From contig CAZRHT010000065.1 of the NCBI GenBank assembly GCA_964599895.1, positions 1 through 12,960 on the forward strand: a DNA stretch of 12,960 nt, given 5' to 3'. Position numbers and translations under genes: made by a program. The notes under the pieces were generated by a model. That model had not been told where the DNA came from, ran no database searches, and worked only from the letters and a program-made list of their open reading frames with translations. Positions 1 through 7,342 of this stretch are shown piece by piece. This DNA is from UM-FILTER-49-7 sp964599895. Lineage in GTDB: Bacteria; Acidobacteriota; Holophagae; Thermotomaculales; Thermotomaculaceae. How positions within the stretch are numbered: the first letter of the stretch is position 1; every line of letters starts with the position of its first letter.

Positions 1-565
1 TGAAAGCGCCTTTCACATGACCGAAGAGGTCGTCTTCCAACAAGGTTTCGGGAATGGCAGCACAGTTGACCGGGACGAACGGGCGTGTTTTCCGCGGGCT
101 CAGACGGTGGATTGCCTGTGCCACCAGTTCTTTCCCTGTACCGCTTTCTCCCCGAATGAGAACGGTAGCGGATGTGTGGGCTACTTTTTCTATCATTTCT
201 CTTAATTCTCTCATTTGAGGGGAGCTTCCGACAATGCCATGAAAGCCCGCATCCAAAGAAGCTACATCTCGCAGTCCAATGAATGAAGCAATGCGCTCTG
301 AAGGGTCCAATATGACGGTTCGAGCTCCGTTAAGCAACCAGTTTCTCACCTGTTCAGGCACCGGTTTGGAATCGGCCGCATCTACCACCATTCTCCGCAC
401 CGGCCATTTTCCACAGGACACTTCGGGAACGAGAGTTTCCAGGCAGATAACTATATCAGCAGTCTTAGCAACGTCATCTTCCAGATTTTCAGCAGCCACA
501 TAGTTCGAATGTGCAGGCAGTTGCCATTTTTCCATGAGTGATCCGGGGATGAACGCGATCTGCAT
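1..565 (-). CDS. Sigma-54-dependent transcriptional activator, N-terminal part (runs off the left edge)
   Basis: Enhancer-binding protein that would use ATP hydrolysis to open sigma-54 RNA polymerase promoters. Only the first 188 codons are in the window. Residues from about 112 onward are the start of the AAA+ domain: GIVGSS linker (110-115), Walker A GESGTGKE (139-146), VPVNCAAIPETLLEDDLFGH (164-182 region), and the first residues of the GAFTGA sigma-54 contact loop at 186-188. Residues 1-100 are not a recognised sensor. Their strand pattern (hydrophobic strands near 1-7, 37-44, 57-62 and 84-89, the last preceded by NGA) resembles a degenerate response-regulator receiver, which is inference. 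The ATG at 565 is preceded by AGGGAG at good spacing. The start lies 5 nt after the stop of the Fis-type gene, so the two are probably translated together. Any C-terminal Fis-type HTH lies outside the window. The family call is firm; the regulated genes are unknown. Confidence 0.92.
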   Translation of the reverse strand, partial: MQIAFIPGSLMEKWQLPAHSNYVAAENLEDDVAKTADIVICLETLVPEVSCGKWPVRRMVVDAADSKPVPEQVRNWLLNGARTVILDPSERIASFIGLRDVASLDAGFHGIVGSSPQMRELREMIEKVAHTSATVLIRGESGTGKELVAQAIHRLSPRKTRPFVPVNCAAIPETLLEDDLFGHVKGAF

Positions 566-570
566 GGAAC

Positions 571-774
571 TTACTCCCTTATACCGAGAGACTTAATTTT
601 GCGCATCAAGGTATTTCGATGTACGTGCATGGTTTTTGCAGTTGCAGAGACATTTTGATTGTGAAGGCTGAGCATTTTTTCAATGTAGACTTTTTCAACG
701 AGTTCCAACGTTTCAGATACCGTGAAATGGCTTTGAATCATTTTGTCTACAAACTGATAGAGATTTTCCTTCAT
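571..774 (-). CDS. Stand-alone Fis-type helix-turn-helix protein, 67 aa
   Basis: Small DNA-binding protein made almost entirely of a Fis-type (HTH_8) domain. The C-terminal half, about residues 24-65, reads as helix, then NVSATAKTMHVHRNTLMRK as the turn and recognition helix, then IKSLGI. This matches the C-terminal DNA-binding domain of sigma-54 activators and the nucleoid protein Fis. The VHRNTL stretch also recalls the HTH of PucR/CdaR regulators, so the exact family is uncertain. Its ATG overlaps the cvpA stop codon (ATGA), and GGAAGAG lies upstream, so it is translationally coupled to cvpA. The sigma-54 activator gene starts 5 nt downstream. Its role is unknown. It may bind DNA beside, or in place of, the HTH of the neighbouring activator. 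The length is complete and there are no signs of truncation. Confidence 0.85.
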   Translation of the reverse strand: MKENLYQFVDKMIQSHFTVSETLELVEKVYIEKMLSLHNQNVSATAKTMHVHRNTLMRKIKSLGIRE

Positions 775-1277
775 GATTTTTTCTCTTCCTGTGATTTCTT
801 GGGGGGACTTTCCTTTGTGGATGGAACAAAGGACAATACGGTTCCCATTGTGCGGGCCACGATCCGGTAACTTTTTGATTCATTCAGTGTGTTCCCGGCC
901 ATCCCGAAGCCCTGAAGAACGATAACAAACACGTACACAATTACGACGCCCCTGAGCAGTCCGAACAGCAGGCCCAGAAACCTGTCATAGAAGGAAAGCC
1001 CGGCCGAATCAAAAAGCCGCTTAATCAGGAAGGAAATAATAGCGGAAATTAGAATGATGCCCAGAAAAATAATAAAGAAAGCTGTAATATTCCGGATATT
1101 TTGGGATTGTATCCAGGGTTTCAGCAGATCAGCTCCGTTCTCAAAAAAACGGAACGCAAGAATAGCGCCGATAATCAATCCCGCCAATGACGCGATTTCC
1201 CTCACAAATCCTTTGAAAAACGCAAATCCGGCTGAAACAGCCAGAACCGCTATCGCGGTAACATCAAACCAATTCAT
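771..1277 (-). CDS. cvpA: CvpA-family inner membrane protein
   Basis: Integral membrane protein of the CvpA (colicin V production) family, 168 aa, a usual length. Family features seen: an N-terminal NWFD start, a first helix followed by FFKGFVREIASLAG (about 20-33), and the YDRFLGLLFGLLRGVV segment (about 97-112). Four hydrophobic segments are visible near 4-20, 28-45, 64-85 and 101-123. The charged tail from about 151 (KESPPKKSQEEKKS) should be cytoplasmic. The family has been linked to colicin V export, biofilm formation and envelope stress resistance in various bacteria, but its biochemical function is unsettled. No Shine-Dalgarno precedes the ATG, and a candidate extended -10 ends only 6 nt before it, which suggests a leaderless mRNA. 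It overlaps the next gene by 4 nt, so it heads a three-gene unit with the Fis-type protein and the sigma-54 activator. Confidence 0.88.
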   Translation of the reverse strand: MNWFDVTAIAVLAVSAGFAFFKGFVREIASLAGLIIGAILAFRFFENGADLLKPWIQSQNIRNITAFFIIFLGIILISAIISFLIKRLFDSAGLSFYDRFLGLLFGLLRGVVIVYVFVIVLQGFGMAGNTLNESKSYRIVARTMGTVLSFVPSTKESPPKKSQEEKKS

Positions 1278-1283
1278 GCGAGA

Positions 1284-1312
1284 ATTTTAACACAGGAAGT
1301 GGTCGATCGGAA
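1284..1312 (-). promoter_or_regulatory. Candidate extended -10 promoter of cvpA (leaderless)
   Basis: On the minus strand TGTTAAAAT contains an extended -10 (TG-n-TAAAAT, the hexamer at 1289-1284). A weak -35, TTCCGA at 1312-1307, lies 17 nt upstream. The expected start point falls on or within a base of the cvpA ATG at 1277, which agrees with the lack of a ribosome binding site. This is inferred from sequence only. Confidence 0.45.
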
Positions 1313-1330
1313 GAAAAAGGTGCACCTTTC

Positions 1331-1344
1331 GTGATGCAAATCAC
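1331..1344. promoter_or_regulatory. Crp/Fnr-family-like operator upstream of cvpA
   Basis: GTGATGCAAATCAC is a perfect 5-bp inverted repeat with a 4-nt spacer. It fits the GTGA-N6-TCAC core of Crp sites and is close to the Fnr form TTGAT-N4-ATCAA. Its centre is about 60.5 bp upstream of the predicted cvpA start point, near the position used by class I Crp activation. No Crp/Fnr gene is in the window. Confidence 0.45.
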
Positions 1345-1481
1345 TCATCATGTTCTTGTTGAAGTGGAAAAATAATGAGTGCGACTGCAAGTGTAAGAGC
1401 GAAAGAGACAGATGAGCAATGCTAGTATCTTTTCCCCAACGATTCACTATCCACCATCCACGGTGGCAACGCCTCCCTGCC

Positions 1482-4400
1482 TCATATCATCTGATTAAAC
1501 CAGATGTTTTCAACATCCAGGAAGGGAGAAAAACCACGCAGGATGATGCCACTGACACCGGATTGGCGAATCAGGATTTCTTTTTTGTGGTAGAGAGGAA
1601 TCAGTGGTGTCTTGTCTGCAATAATCTGCTCAATTTTCTGATAAGTCTCGGTCCGTTGACGGGGGTTCATGGTGAATCGGGCTTTCTCGCTGAGAGGCCC
1701 TACATCTTCCAGTTCAGTGCCGAGAAAAAGAGGGTCCCCGGCTTCAGGGTTGAACAGCGTATGAATGAAATTATCAGGGTCGGGATAGTCTGCAATCCAT
1801 CCAACCCTGAACATGGTATGTCCCCGTTTTTCGATATAGGGCCAATGGTTTTTCATTCCATTGAGGCGAATGCGAATGCCAACGTTTCTGAAATTTTCGG
1901 CAATGGCGAGGATGTCTCCCGGATCTTCCTTTCCTTTTCGGGCAAAGGTCAATTCAATTTCCTGCTCAAAGTCAAAACCATGTTGCTGGAGTATCCATTT
2001 AGATTTATCCGGATCATAAGTTACCAGAACAGTGGCCGGTGAATGACCGAGCAGGCCTGGAGGAATGACAGATGATGCCGGTTCTGCCAGATTAAGGGGG
2101 AACGTCGCGCAGAGCTTTTCCCTGTCGATTGCCAGTGAGAATGCCTGGCGGATATGGGAATCTGTAAAAGGAGCTTTTTGGCAGTTAATCGCAAGGAAGT
2201 AAGTGGAAATCTGAGTACTGGTCAGAATATCGTTTGCGAGAGAGTCCCTCGCCGCAGCTTCGGAAATATCGTCAGGTTCATTGATACTGAGGATGTCAAT
2301 CTGTCCGGATTCAAATGCATCAAACGTGTCTTCGCGGTTTGAAAGTTCCATGTAAACCTTGTCCACAAAGGGACGTCCCGGCATATAAAAATCATCAAAT
2401 TTTCGGAGTGTGAGTGTCTTGCCGGGTTCGAAATGAACGAGAGCGAAAGGTCCACAGCCTGTACCGGAGAATGCTTCCTGTGGCCCCCGGAGGTATTCAG
2501 TTTCCGGTACAATCGCCGCATAGCTCATTGTCAGGAGACCGGCAAAAAATGCCAGGGGCTTCTCCAGCAGGAAGACCACTGTGTGCTCATCCGGTGCCTG
2601 GATGCCACTGATTTCCTCTGTTTTGCCTTCAGCAAATTCCTTCGTGCCTTCAATCACGTAATACATCCCTGCTGCACTGCATTCAAAGGCGGGTGACAGA
2701 AGGCGTTTGAAAGTGCTGATAACGTCCCGGGATGTGATGGGTTGTCCATTATGAAAAACAGCGTTTTCCCGCAAACGGAAACTATACTTGCGGCCATCGC
2801 CGGAAACGTCCCACGAATGGGCCAGATCTGCTTTCAGGTTAAAAAGAGGATCGTAGCGTACCAGGCTCCTGTGAAGCAGGGATAAAACCTGAGCCTCGTA
2901 GACTGTGGATCCGGAGAGGGGATCAAGCTTATCATGGGGTAGGCTGAAGCCTGAAATTTTCAGGACACCACCATACTTGGGGGAGGGCTGCTGGAAGGTC
3001 TTGAGTCGGTTTTCCAGATGCCAGCCAAATTTTTCAAGTGACAATGCTGAATCGGACAATATTGCTGTATTTCTGTATGTGTGGTCGCTCACATCCCGGA
3101 TGTTGCGGATGGCATTAAGAATTTTCTGGTTGTGCATGGACAGTTCTTTCGACTGGCGCAGTGCCTTTCGAGTATCCTGGCCGATTTCTTTCATGTAGTT
3201 CAGGAGCTGTCCTACTTTTCCGTTCTGTTCTGTGGTGAGAGTCTTCATGGATTCTACCAGGAGACCGATGTAATCAGTCTTGGTGTTTACAGATAGTACG
3301 GTTTCAGATTCACGCTTCATCAATTCTGCGATTTCTTCCGTCATGATGCTGACTCGCTGTGTTGCTTTGTTGATTTGGGCTGAGCCCTCTACATGCTCTT
3401 CCGTTGCCTGCGATACGATGGCAATGTTATCCGTCACCGACTGCAAATGCTGCACGATGTCTTCCAGTGAAGACTCGGCACCCATGACCTGCACCACTCC
3501 GGACCTTACGACGTCCCCGGCTTTCTCAATGATCTCATGGCCGTCATCCACAAGTTTCTCCATCCCGGTCAGTACTGCGCCAGCTTCCTTCATGGAGATG
3601 GAAGAAGTGATGGCCAGTTCCCTGATTTTTTCTGCGATTACCTGAAAACTCCGATCCGGATGCTCCGATTGTGCTGCTGCAATTGCTGCGTTCAATGCCA
3701 GAATACTTGTCTGATCACTGATTCGACTGATGCTGTTAACAATTTCACTGATTTTCATAGACTCGGCCTTCAGCTGACGGATTGTTTTGCTGACCGTTTC
3801 GAAGGCAACACCAGCGCTTTCTACTGTTTTAGAGGCTTCCCGTGTTCGCCCCAGCCCATCTCTTGCCACCTGTCCGGCTACTTCTGCCTGGATCTCGGTC
3901 TGGCGGGCCTGTTTTCGAATTTCTGAAATGGTTGCATCCATTTCCATTATTGATGCGGACGTTTCCATTACCATCGAAGCCAGGTTTTCGGTATTCTGGG
4001 TTACTTTGCCCGTGTGGGCAATAATTTCACCCATGGCGTCTTCCGTATCTTTGGCATAGGCGGAAAGGGATTCCATCTTAAGGCTAACATTTTCATTGCT
4101 TTCCACAATTTCTTTCAGGAAGCTCAAGGTTTCCTGAGCAATTTCGCTGAGCCGACTGATATCAGCTGAGATGGCTTCTGTGAAGTCATGAATTTCGCCT
4201 GCGGATTGGAGCGTCACGTCGGTGTTGATGATCTGATTCTTTACATCTTTGATATAGGTGACCAATTGCTCATTAACAGAATGGGAAATCCCCGCAATAT
4301 TGCCGGAAATGAGGTCCAGGTGTTCGAGGAGGCTTTGAATATTCAGTGTAAGTTGAATCACTTTCTGATGCAGGGAAGCGGTCTGCGGTTCCTGATACGT

Positions 4401-4688
4401 GAGGAAGCTGGCGGAAACGTGCTCAAGGTCGCCGGCGCTCAGTGAATCCATGGCATTGTTTAAGGCAGACAGGCTCTTGTCCATTCGGTGTCTGCTTAAC
4501 GTGGCTGCCAGCGGGAAAGACAATAACACGGTACCCAATGCCATCCAGCGGAGCCAGGGAGAAGCAGTGGGGAGGAGGAGGAGAAAAAAGAATAAAATCC
4601 CCCAGACAATCACAAGAAGAATTGCCGAATATTGATGAAATCGGCTATTTGCGACCGTTGCCTTTTTCTCTTTCTTCACTCTTGTCAC
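1482..4688 (-). CDS. Chemoreceptor (MCP) signalling protein fused to a family-5 extracellular-type solute-binding domain
   Basis: A single 1068-codon frame joins two usually separate proteins. Residues 1-20 are basic (KKEKK). Two hydrophobic helices at about 20-40 and 44-64 form a membrane hairpin with almost no external loop. Residues 65-105 look HAMP-like (ends DSLSAGDLEH). About 110-560 is heptad-rich coiled coil of the methyl-accepting chemotaxis protein type, with its hairpin tip at about 321-359 (DQTSILALNAAI, then RSFQVIAEKIRELA). Residues about 571-1068 are a complete SBP_bac_5 domain of the DppA/OppA class: GGVLKISG, LDPLSG, the lobe motif at 830-858 (FTDSHIRQAFSLAIDREKL) and WIADYPDPDNF at 964-974. 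No third membrane segment or signal peptide precedes it, so topology places it in the cytoplasm. SgrR of E. coli is a known precedent for a cytoplasmic SBP_bac_5 sensor domain. The first codon is GTG, very close to its GAGGGA. An in-frame GTG at codon 4 (4679) has better spacing and may be the true start. It lies 49 nt after the CoA-transferase gene. Likely role: sensing peptides or small solutes and signalling through, or independently of, CheW/CheA. Confidence 0.93.
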   Translation of the reverse strand: MTRVKKEKKATVANSRFHQYSAILLVIVWGILFFFLLLLPTASPWLRWMALGTVLLSFPLAATLSRHRMDKSLSALNNAMDSLSAGDLEHVSASFLTYQEPQTASLHQKVIQLTLNIQSLLEHLDLISGNIAGISHSVNEQLVTYIKDVKNQIINTDVTLQSAGEIHDFTEAISADISRLSEIAQETLSFLKEIVESNENVSLKMESLSAYAKDTEDAMGEIIAHTGKVTQNTENLASMVMETSASIMEMDATISEIRKQARQTEIQAEVAGQVARDGLGRTREASKTVESAGVAFETVSKTIRQLKAESMKISEIVNSISRISDQTSILALNAAIAAAQSEHPDRSFQVIAEKIRELAITSSISMKEAGAVLTGMEKLVDDGHEIIEKAGDVVRSGVVQVMGAESSLEDIVQHLQSVTDNIAIVSQATEEHVEGSAQINKATQRVSIMTEEIAELMKRESETVLSVNTKTDYIGLLVESMKTLTTEQNGKVGQLLNYMKEIGQDTRKALRQSKELSMHNQKILNAIRNIRDVSDHTYRNTAILSDSALSLEKFGWHLENRLKTFQQPSPKYGGVLKISGFSLPHDKLDPLSGSTVYEAQVLSLLHRSLVRYDPLFNLKADLAHSWDVSGDGRKYSFRLRENAVFHNGQPITSRDVISTFKRLLSPAFECSAAGMYYVIEGTKEFAEGKTEEISGIQAPDEHTVVFLLEKPLAFFAGLLTMSYAAIVPETEYLRGPQEAFSGTGCGPFALVHFEPGKTLTLRKFDDFYMPGRPFVDKVYMELSNREDTFDAFESGQIDILSINEPDDISEAAARDSLANDILTSTQISTYFLAINCQKAPFTDSHIRQAFSLAIDREKLCATFPLNLAEPASSVIPPGLLGHSPATVLVTYDPDKSKWILQQHGFDFEQEIELTFARKGKEDPGDILAIAENFRNVGIRIRLNGMKNHWPYIEKRGHTMFRVGWIADYPDPDNFIHTLFNPEAGDPLFLGTELEDVGPLSEKARFTMNPRQRTETYQKIEQIIADKTPLIPLYHKKEILIRQSGVSGIILRGFSPFLDVENIWFNQMI

Positions 4689-4737
4689 TCCCTCGCTTTT
4701 TCATGGGATGAGCATCTGCCTTACTCATCCCTGGTTT

Positions 4738-6036
4738 TCATACAATGTATCCGTACTTTCGTGCCGCCTCAGTCAGCTCTTCTCTGAAATTCGGGTGGGC
4801 GATTCCGATCATGGCCTTCACTCTTTCTTCCAGAGTTTTGCCAAACAGATATGCCACCCCATACTCGGTTACCACGTAGTGAATGTCTGCGCGGGTAGTA
4901 ACAACACCTGCTCCCTGTCTGAGTTTGGAGACGATACGGGTAATTTCTCCGTTCTTAGCTGTGGAGGGCAGAGCAATGATTGGCTTGCCTCCTTTGGATC
5001 GGGCCGCGCCCCGGATGAAATCCACCTGACCGCCGAAGCCGCTGTAAATTTCCAGTCCTACGGAATCCGAACAGATCTGGCCGGTGAAATCCACCTCAAT
5101 AGCTGAGTTGATAGCAATCATGTTTTCGTTCTGCGCAATAACAAAGGGATCGTTGGTGTAGTCACAGGGATGAAATTCAAACAAGGGATTGTTATTTATG
5201 AAATCGAAAAGTTTCTTGGTTCCCAGTGCGAAAGCAGCAATTGATTTACCTTTGTGGAGCGTTTTCCCTTCATTGGTGATAATGCCAGCCTCCACCAGAC
5301 CCAGCAAACCGTCAGAAAACATTTCTGTATGAATCCCGAGATCCTTTTTTCCCGTCAGGTGATGCAGAACAGCATCCGGAATAGCGCCGATTCCCATCTG
5401 CAGTGTGGAACCGTCTTCAATCATGTCGGCGCAGAATTCTCCGATTCTTTCGTGGACATCCGTCATCTTTTCGTTGCGGTATTCCGGCAGTGGTGTGTTC
5501 ACTTCCACAAGATGGTGGATTTTATTCAGATGGATAAAACTGTCCCCGAGGGAGCGTGGTTGATTGGGGTTCACTTCGGCTACAATCGTTTTCGCGACTT
5601 CGCATGCGGCTTTGGTGATGTCCACGCCGGCACCGAAAGTGCAGAACCCATATTCATCCGGTGGAGAGACGGAAATCAGAGCCACATCAATGTCGCATTC
5701 TCCGGAACGAAACAACTTTGGTATTTCTCCGAGAAAGATCGGCACATACTGAGCATTGCCGGATCGAACTGCTGCCCGCACATTGGCACCCACAAAGAGG
5801 GCCCGGTGATGAAAAGAGTCCTTGTATTTCTCAAATGCATAATCTGCATTGCCAAAAGTAAGAATATGGGTAACTTCCACGTCCCGAAGCTCATCGGCCC
5901 GGGCTGTCATCGCATTCAGCAATGTACTGGGTGTGCAGGCACCGGGATGCACATAAACCCGGGACCCCGATTCGATGCACTGAACCGCTTTGTCGCTACT
6001 TACGAGTTTTGCTTTGTATTCTTCAAGCCATACCAT
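4738..6036 (-). CDS. Acetyl-CoA hydrolase/transferase family CoA-transferase (4-hydroxybutyrate/butyrate CoA-transferase type)
   Basis: Class I-type CoA-transferase moving CoA between acyl-CoA and a free acid, commonly acetate, through a glutamyl-CoA thioester. At 432 aa it matches the 4-hydroxybutyrate CoA-transferase (AbfT/Cat2) and butyryl-CoA:acetate CoA-transferase group. Motifs: VHPGACTPSTLL (29-40), ISVSPPDEYGFCTFG (121-135), GIGAIPDAVLHHL (215-227), and HTEMFSDG with the catalytic-type Glu at 238, the position I recall for Clostridium aminobutyricum AbfT. SGFGGQVDFIRGA follows further on as part of the CoA site. ATG at 6036 is preceded by GGAGGG at good spacing. It starts 18 nt after the alanine dehydrogenase gene and ends 49 nt before the receptor fusion, so the three are probably one operon. 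Substrate is not decidable from sequence: 4-hydroxybutyrate, butyrate, propionate or acetate are all possible. Cytoplasmic. Confidence 0.92.
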   Translation of the reverse strand: MVWLEEYKAKLVSSDKAVQCIESGSRVYVHPGACTPSTLLNAMTARADELRDVEVTHILTFGNADYAFEKYKDSFHHRALFVGANVRAAVRSGNAQYVPIFLGEIPKLFRSGECDIDVALISVSPPDEYGFCTFGAGVDITKAACEVAKTIVAEVNPNQPRSLGDSFIHLNKIHHLVEVNTPLPEYRNEKMTDVHERIGEFCADMIEDGSTLQMGIGAIPDAVLHHLTGKKDLGIHTEMFSDGLLGLVEAGIITNEGKTLHKGKSIAAFALGTKKLFDFINNNPLFEFHPCDYTNDPFVIAQNENMIAINSAIEVDFTGQICSDSVGLEIYSGFGGQVDFIRGAARSKGGKPIIALPSTAKNGEITRIVSKLRQGAGVVTTRADIHYVVTEYGVAYLFGKTLEERVKAMIGIAHPNFREELTEAARKYGYIV

Positions 6037-6054
6037 GGTCTTCCCTCCAGCCCT

Positions 6055-7167
6055 TTACAGCAGAGAGTCGATGTCTTTGACCTTCAGGCCAAACATCTTC
6101 TCAATAACCGGGTGAATCGGAATACCCCGGTAAATGTACAATCCTCTCCGCAAAGCAGGACTTGCCTTCAATGCTTCTTCGATTCCAAGATCCACCAGTT
6201 CCTGGACATACGGATAGAGTACGTTATTAAGTGCCAGTGTGCCGGTGCGCCCGACACAGGAAGGGATGTTGGGAATGCAGAAATGCATAACACCATCCAC
6301 GATATAAATCGGCGATTTCGTAGTTGTGGGCCGGGAGGTTTCGAAGCAGCCGCCCTGATCAATGGACATGTCAACAATTAGCGAACCATTTTTCATCTTC
6401 GCTAACATCTCTTTGCTTACAATGTGGGGAGATTTTTCTCCCTTGATCAAAATGGCGCCGATAACCACGTCTGCCAGTATCAGTGCTTCTTCAACGCTCT
6501 TTCGGGTTGCAATTGCTGTAATGGCATCCTTCTTGAAAAGCCGTTCAATGTCCCTGAGCTTCCGAACGTCCTTGTCCAGCACAATGACCTGTGCGCCTGC
6601 TCCCAGCGCAGCCATGCATGCGTTCCGTCCCACAGTACCGGCTCCGAGAATTACAATAACTGCCGGTGGAACTCCTGGAATTCCGCCCAGTACGATCCCT
6701 TTTCCGCCCCGGGAAATTTTCATAAATTCACTTGCCACCTGCACGCTCATCTGTCCGGCGATTTCACTGGTAGGATAGAGGACAGGGAGAACCCCGTCTT
6801 CATCTTCAATCAGCTCATACCCGATTACGGTCGCTTTCTGTTCAACCAACCTGTTTACGGTGTTGGGATCGCTGACCGCCAGATGATGAAATCCCATCAG
6901 GATCTGCTCTTCACGGATCAGGTCCAGTTCGTCCGGCATCAGACGGTCTGATTTTACGATCACATCACTGCGTCCAAAAATTTCTTCATGTGAATAGAGA
7001 ATTGTTGCCCCAGCCGCTTCAAATTTCTCATCGAAAAAATGGGTCGATTTGCCTGCACCTTTTTCGACAAAAACCGAATGACCAGTCTCCACCAGCAACT
7101 CCACGCTCTGAGGTGTCAACGCCAGTCGATTATCACCGCTCATTTCAACGGGGATTCCAAGATTCAT
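6055..7167 (-). CDS. ald: Alanine dehydrogenase (AlaDH/PNT family)
   Basis: NAD-dependent oxidative deamination of L-alanine to pyruvate and ammonia, cytoplasmic, 370 aa, the usual length. Family residues are in place: Arg14 in GDNRLALTP, Lys72 in VIVKSD, His95 in GFHHLA, the nucleotide-binding GAGTVG at 175-180 and Asp270 in VDMSIDQGGCFE. The late motif at about 296-311 (HFCIPNIPSCVGRTGT) differs from the HYAVANMPGAVPRTST form common in Bacillus-type enzymes, so this is a divergent subgroup and the substrate call is slightly less sure than the family call. The frame opens with a TTG at 7179, but that codon sits inside the Shine-Dalgarno GGAGGG. The ATG at 7167, directly after it, is the real start. 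It is the first gene of a likely operon with the CoA-transferase and the receptor fusion. Confidence 0.9.
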   Translation of the reverse strand: MNLGIPVEMSGDNRLALTPQSVELLVETGHSVFVEKGAGKSTHFFDEKFEAAGATILYSHEEIFGRSDVIVKSDRLMPDELDLIREEQILMGFHHLAVSDPNTVNRLVEQKATVIGYELIEDEDGVLPVLYPTSEIAGQMSVQVASEFMKISRGGKGIVLGGIPGVPPAVIVILGAGTVGRNACMAALGAGAQVIVLDKDVRKLRDIERLFKKDAITAIATRKSVEEALILADVVIGAILIKGEKSPHIVSKEMLAKMKNGSLIVDMSIDQGGCFETSRPTTTKSPIYIVDGVMHFCIPNIPSCVGRTGTLALNNVLYPYVQELVDLGIEEALKASPALRRGLYIYRGIPIHPVIEKMFGLKVKDIDSLL

Positions 7168-7263
7168 TACTCCCTCCAAACTACGGCACGAATAATAATG
7201 TCAGATAATTTGTCAGCTAAAAAAGCCCTAACGCACTTCATAAAAATACAGAAAAACTTTCAG

Positions 7264-7309
7264 GAATAAAACCTTATTCAGCTTCAGTTCCGGCCTTATC
7301 CGGAATAAG
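7264..7309. repeat. Cluster of GAATAA/TTATTC inverted repeats in the ald leader
   Basis: GAATAA-AACC-TTATTC (7264-7279) is a perfect 6-bp inverted repeat. CTTAT-CCGGA-ATAAG (7295-7309) is a second hairpin of related sequence in opposite order. They lie between the candidate ald promoter and the ald start, so they could be operators or structure in the 5' leader. Function is unknown. Confidence 0.45.
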
Positions 7310-7342
7310 CATGTGACATACAGCCCGCCATTCCATAGAAAC

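Noticed and set aside
1451..1466. Hairpin CCACC / GGTGG after the receptor gene as a terminator
   Set aside because: Only a 5-bp stem and no T run in either direction.
1419..2042. Plus-strand 207-codon open frame
   Set aside because: Antisense to the conserved end of the solute-binding domain, with no domain signature of its own.
5254..6381. Plus-strand 375-codon open frame
   Set aside because: It lies opposite the CoA-transferase and alanine dehydrogenase genes, crosses their junction, and its translation has no recognisable domain.
7168..7179. TTG at 7179 as start of the alanine dehydrogenase
   Set aside because: It is part of the GGAGGG ribosome binding site for the ATG at 7167, where family similarity also begins.
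7183..7198. GGCACG-like sigma-54 -24 element between ald and the acyl-CoA dehydrogenase gene
   Set aside because: The matching TTGC -12 element is absent at the required distance.
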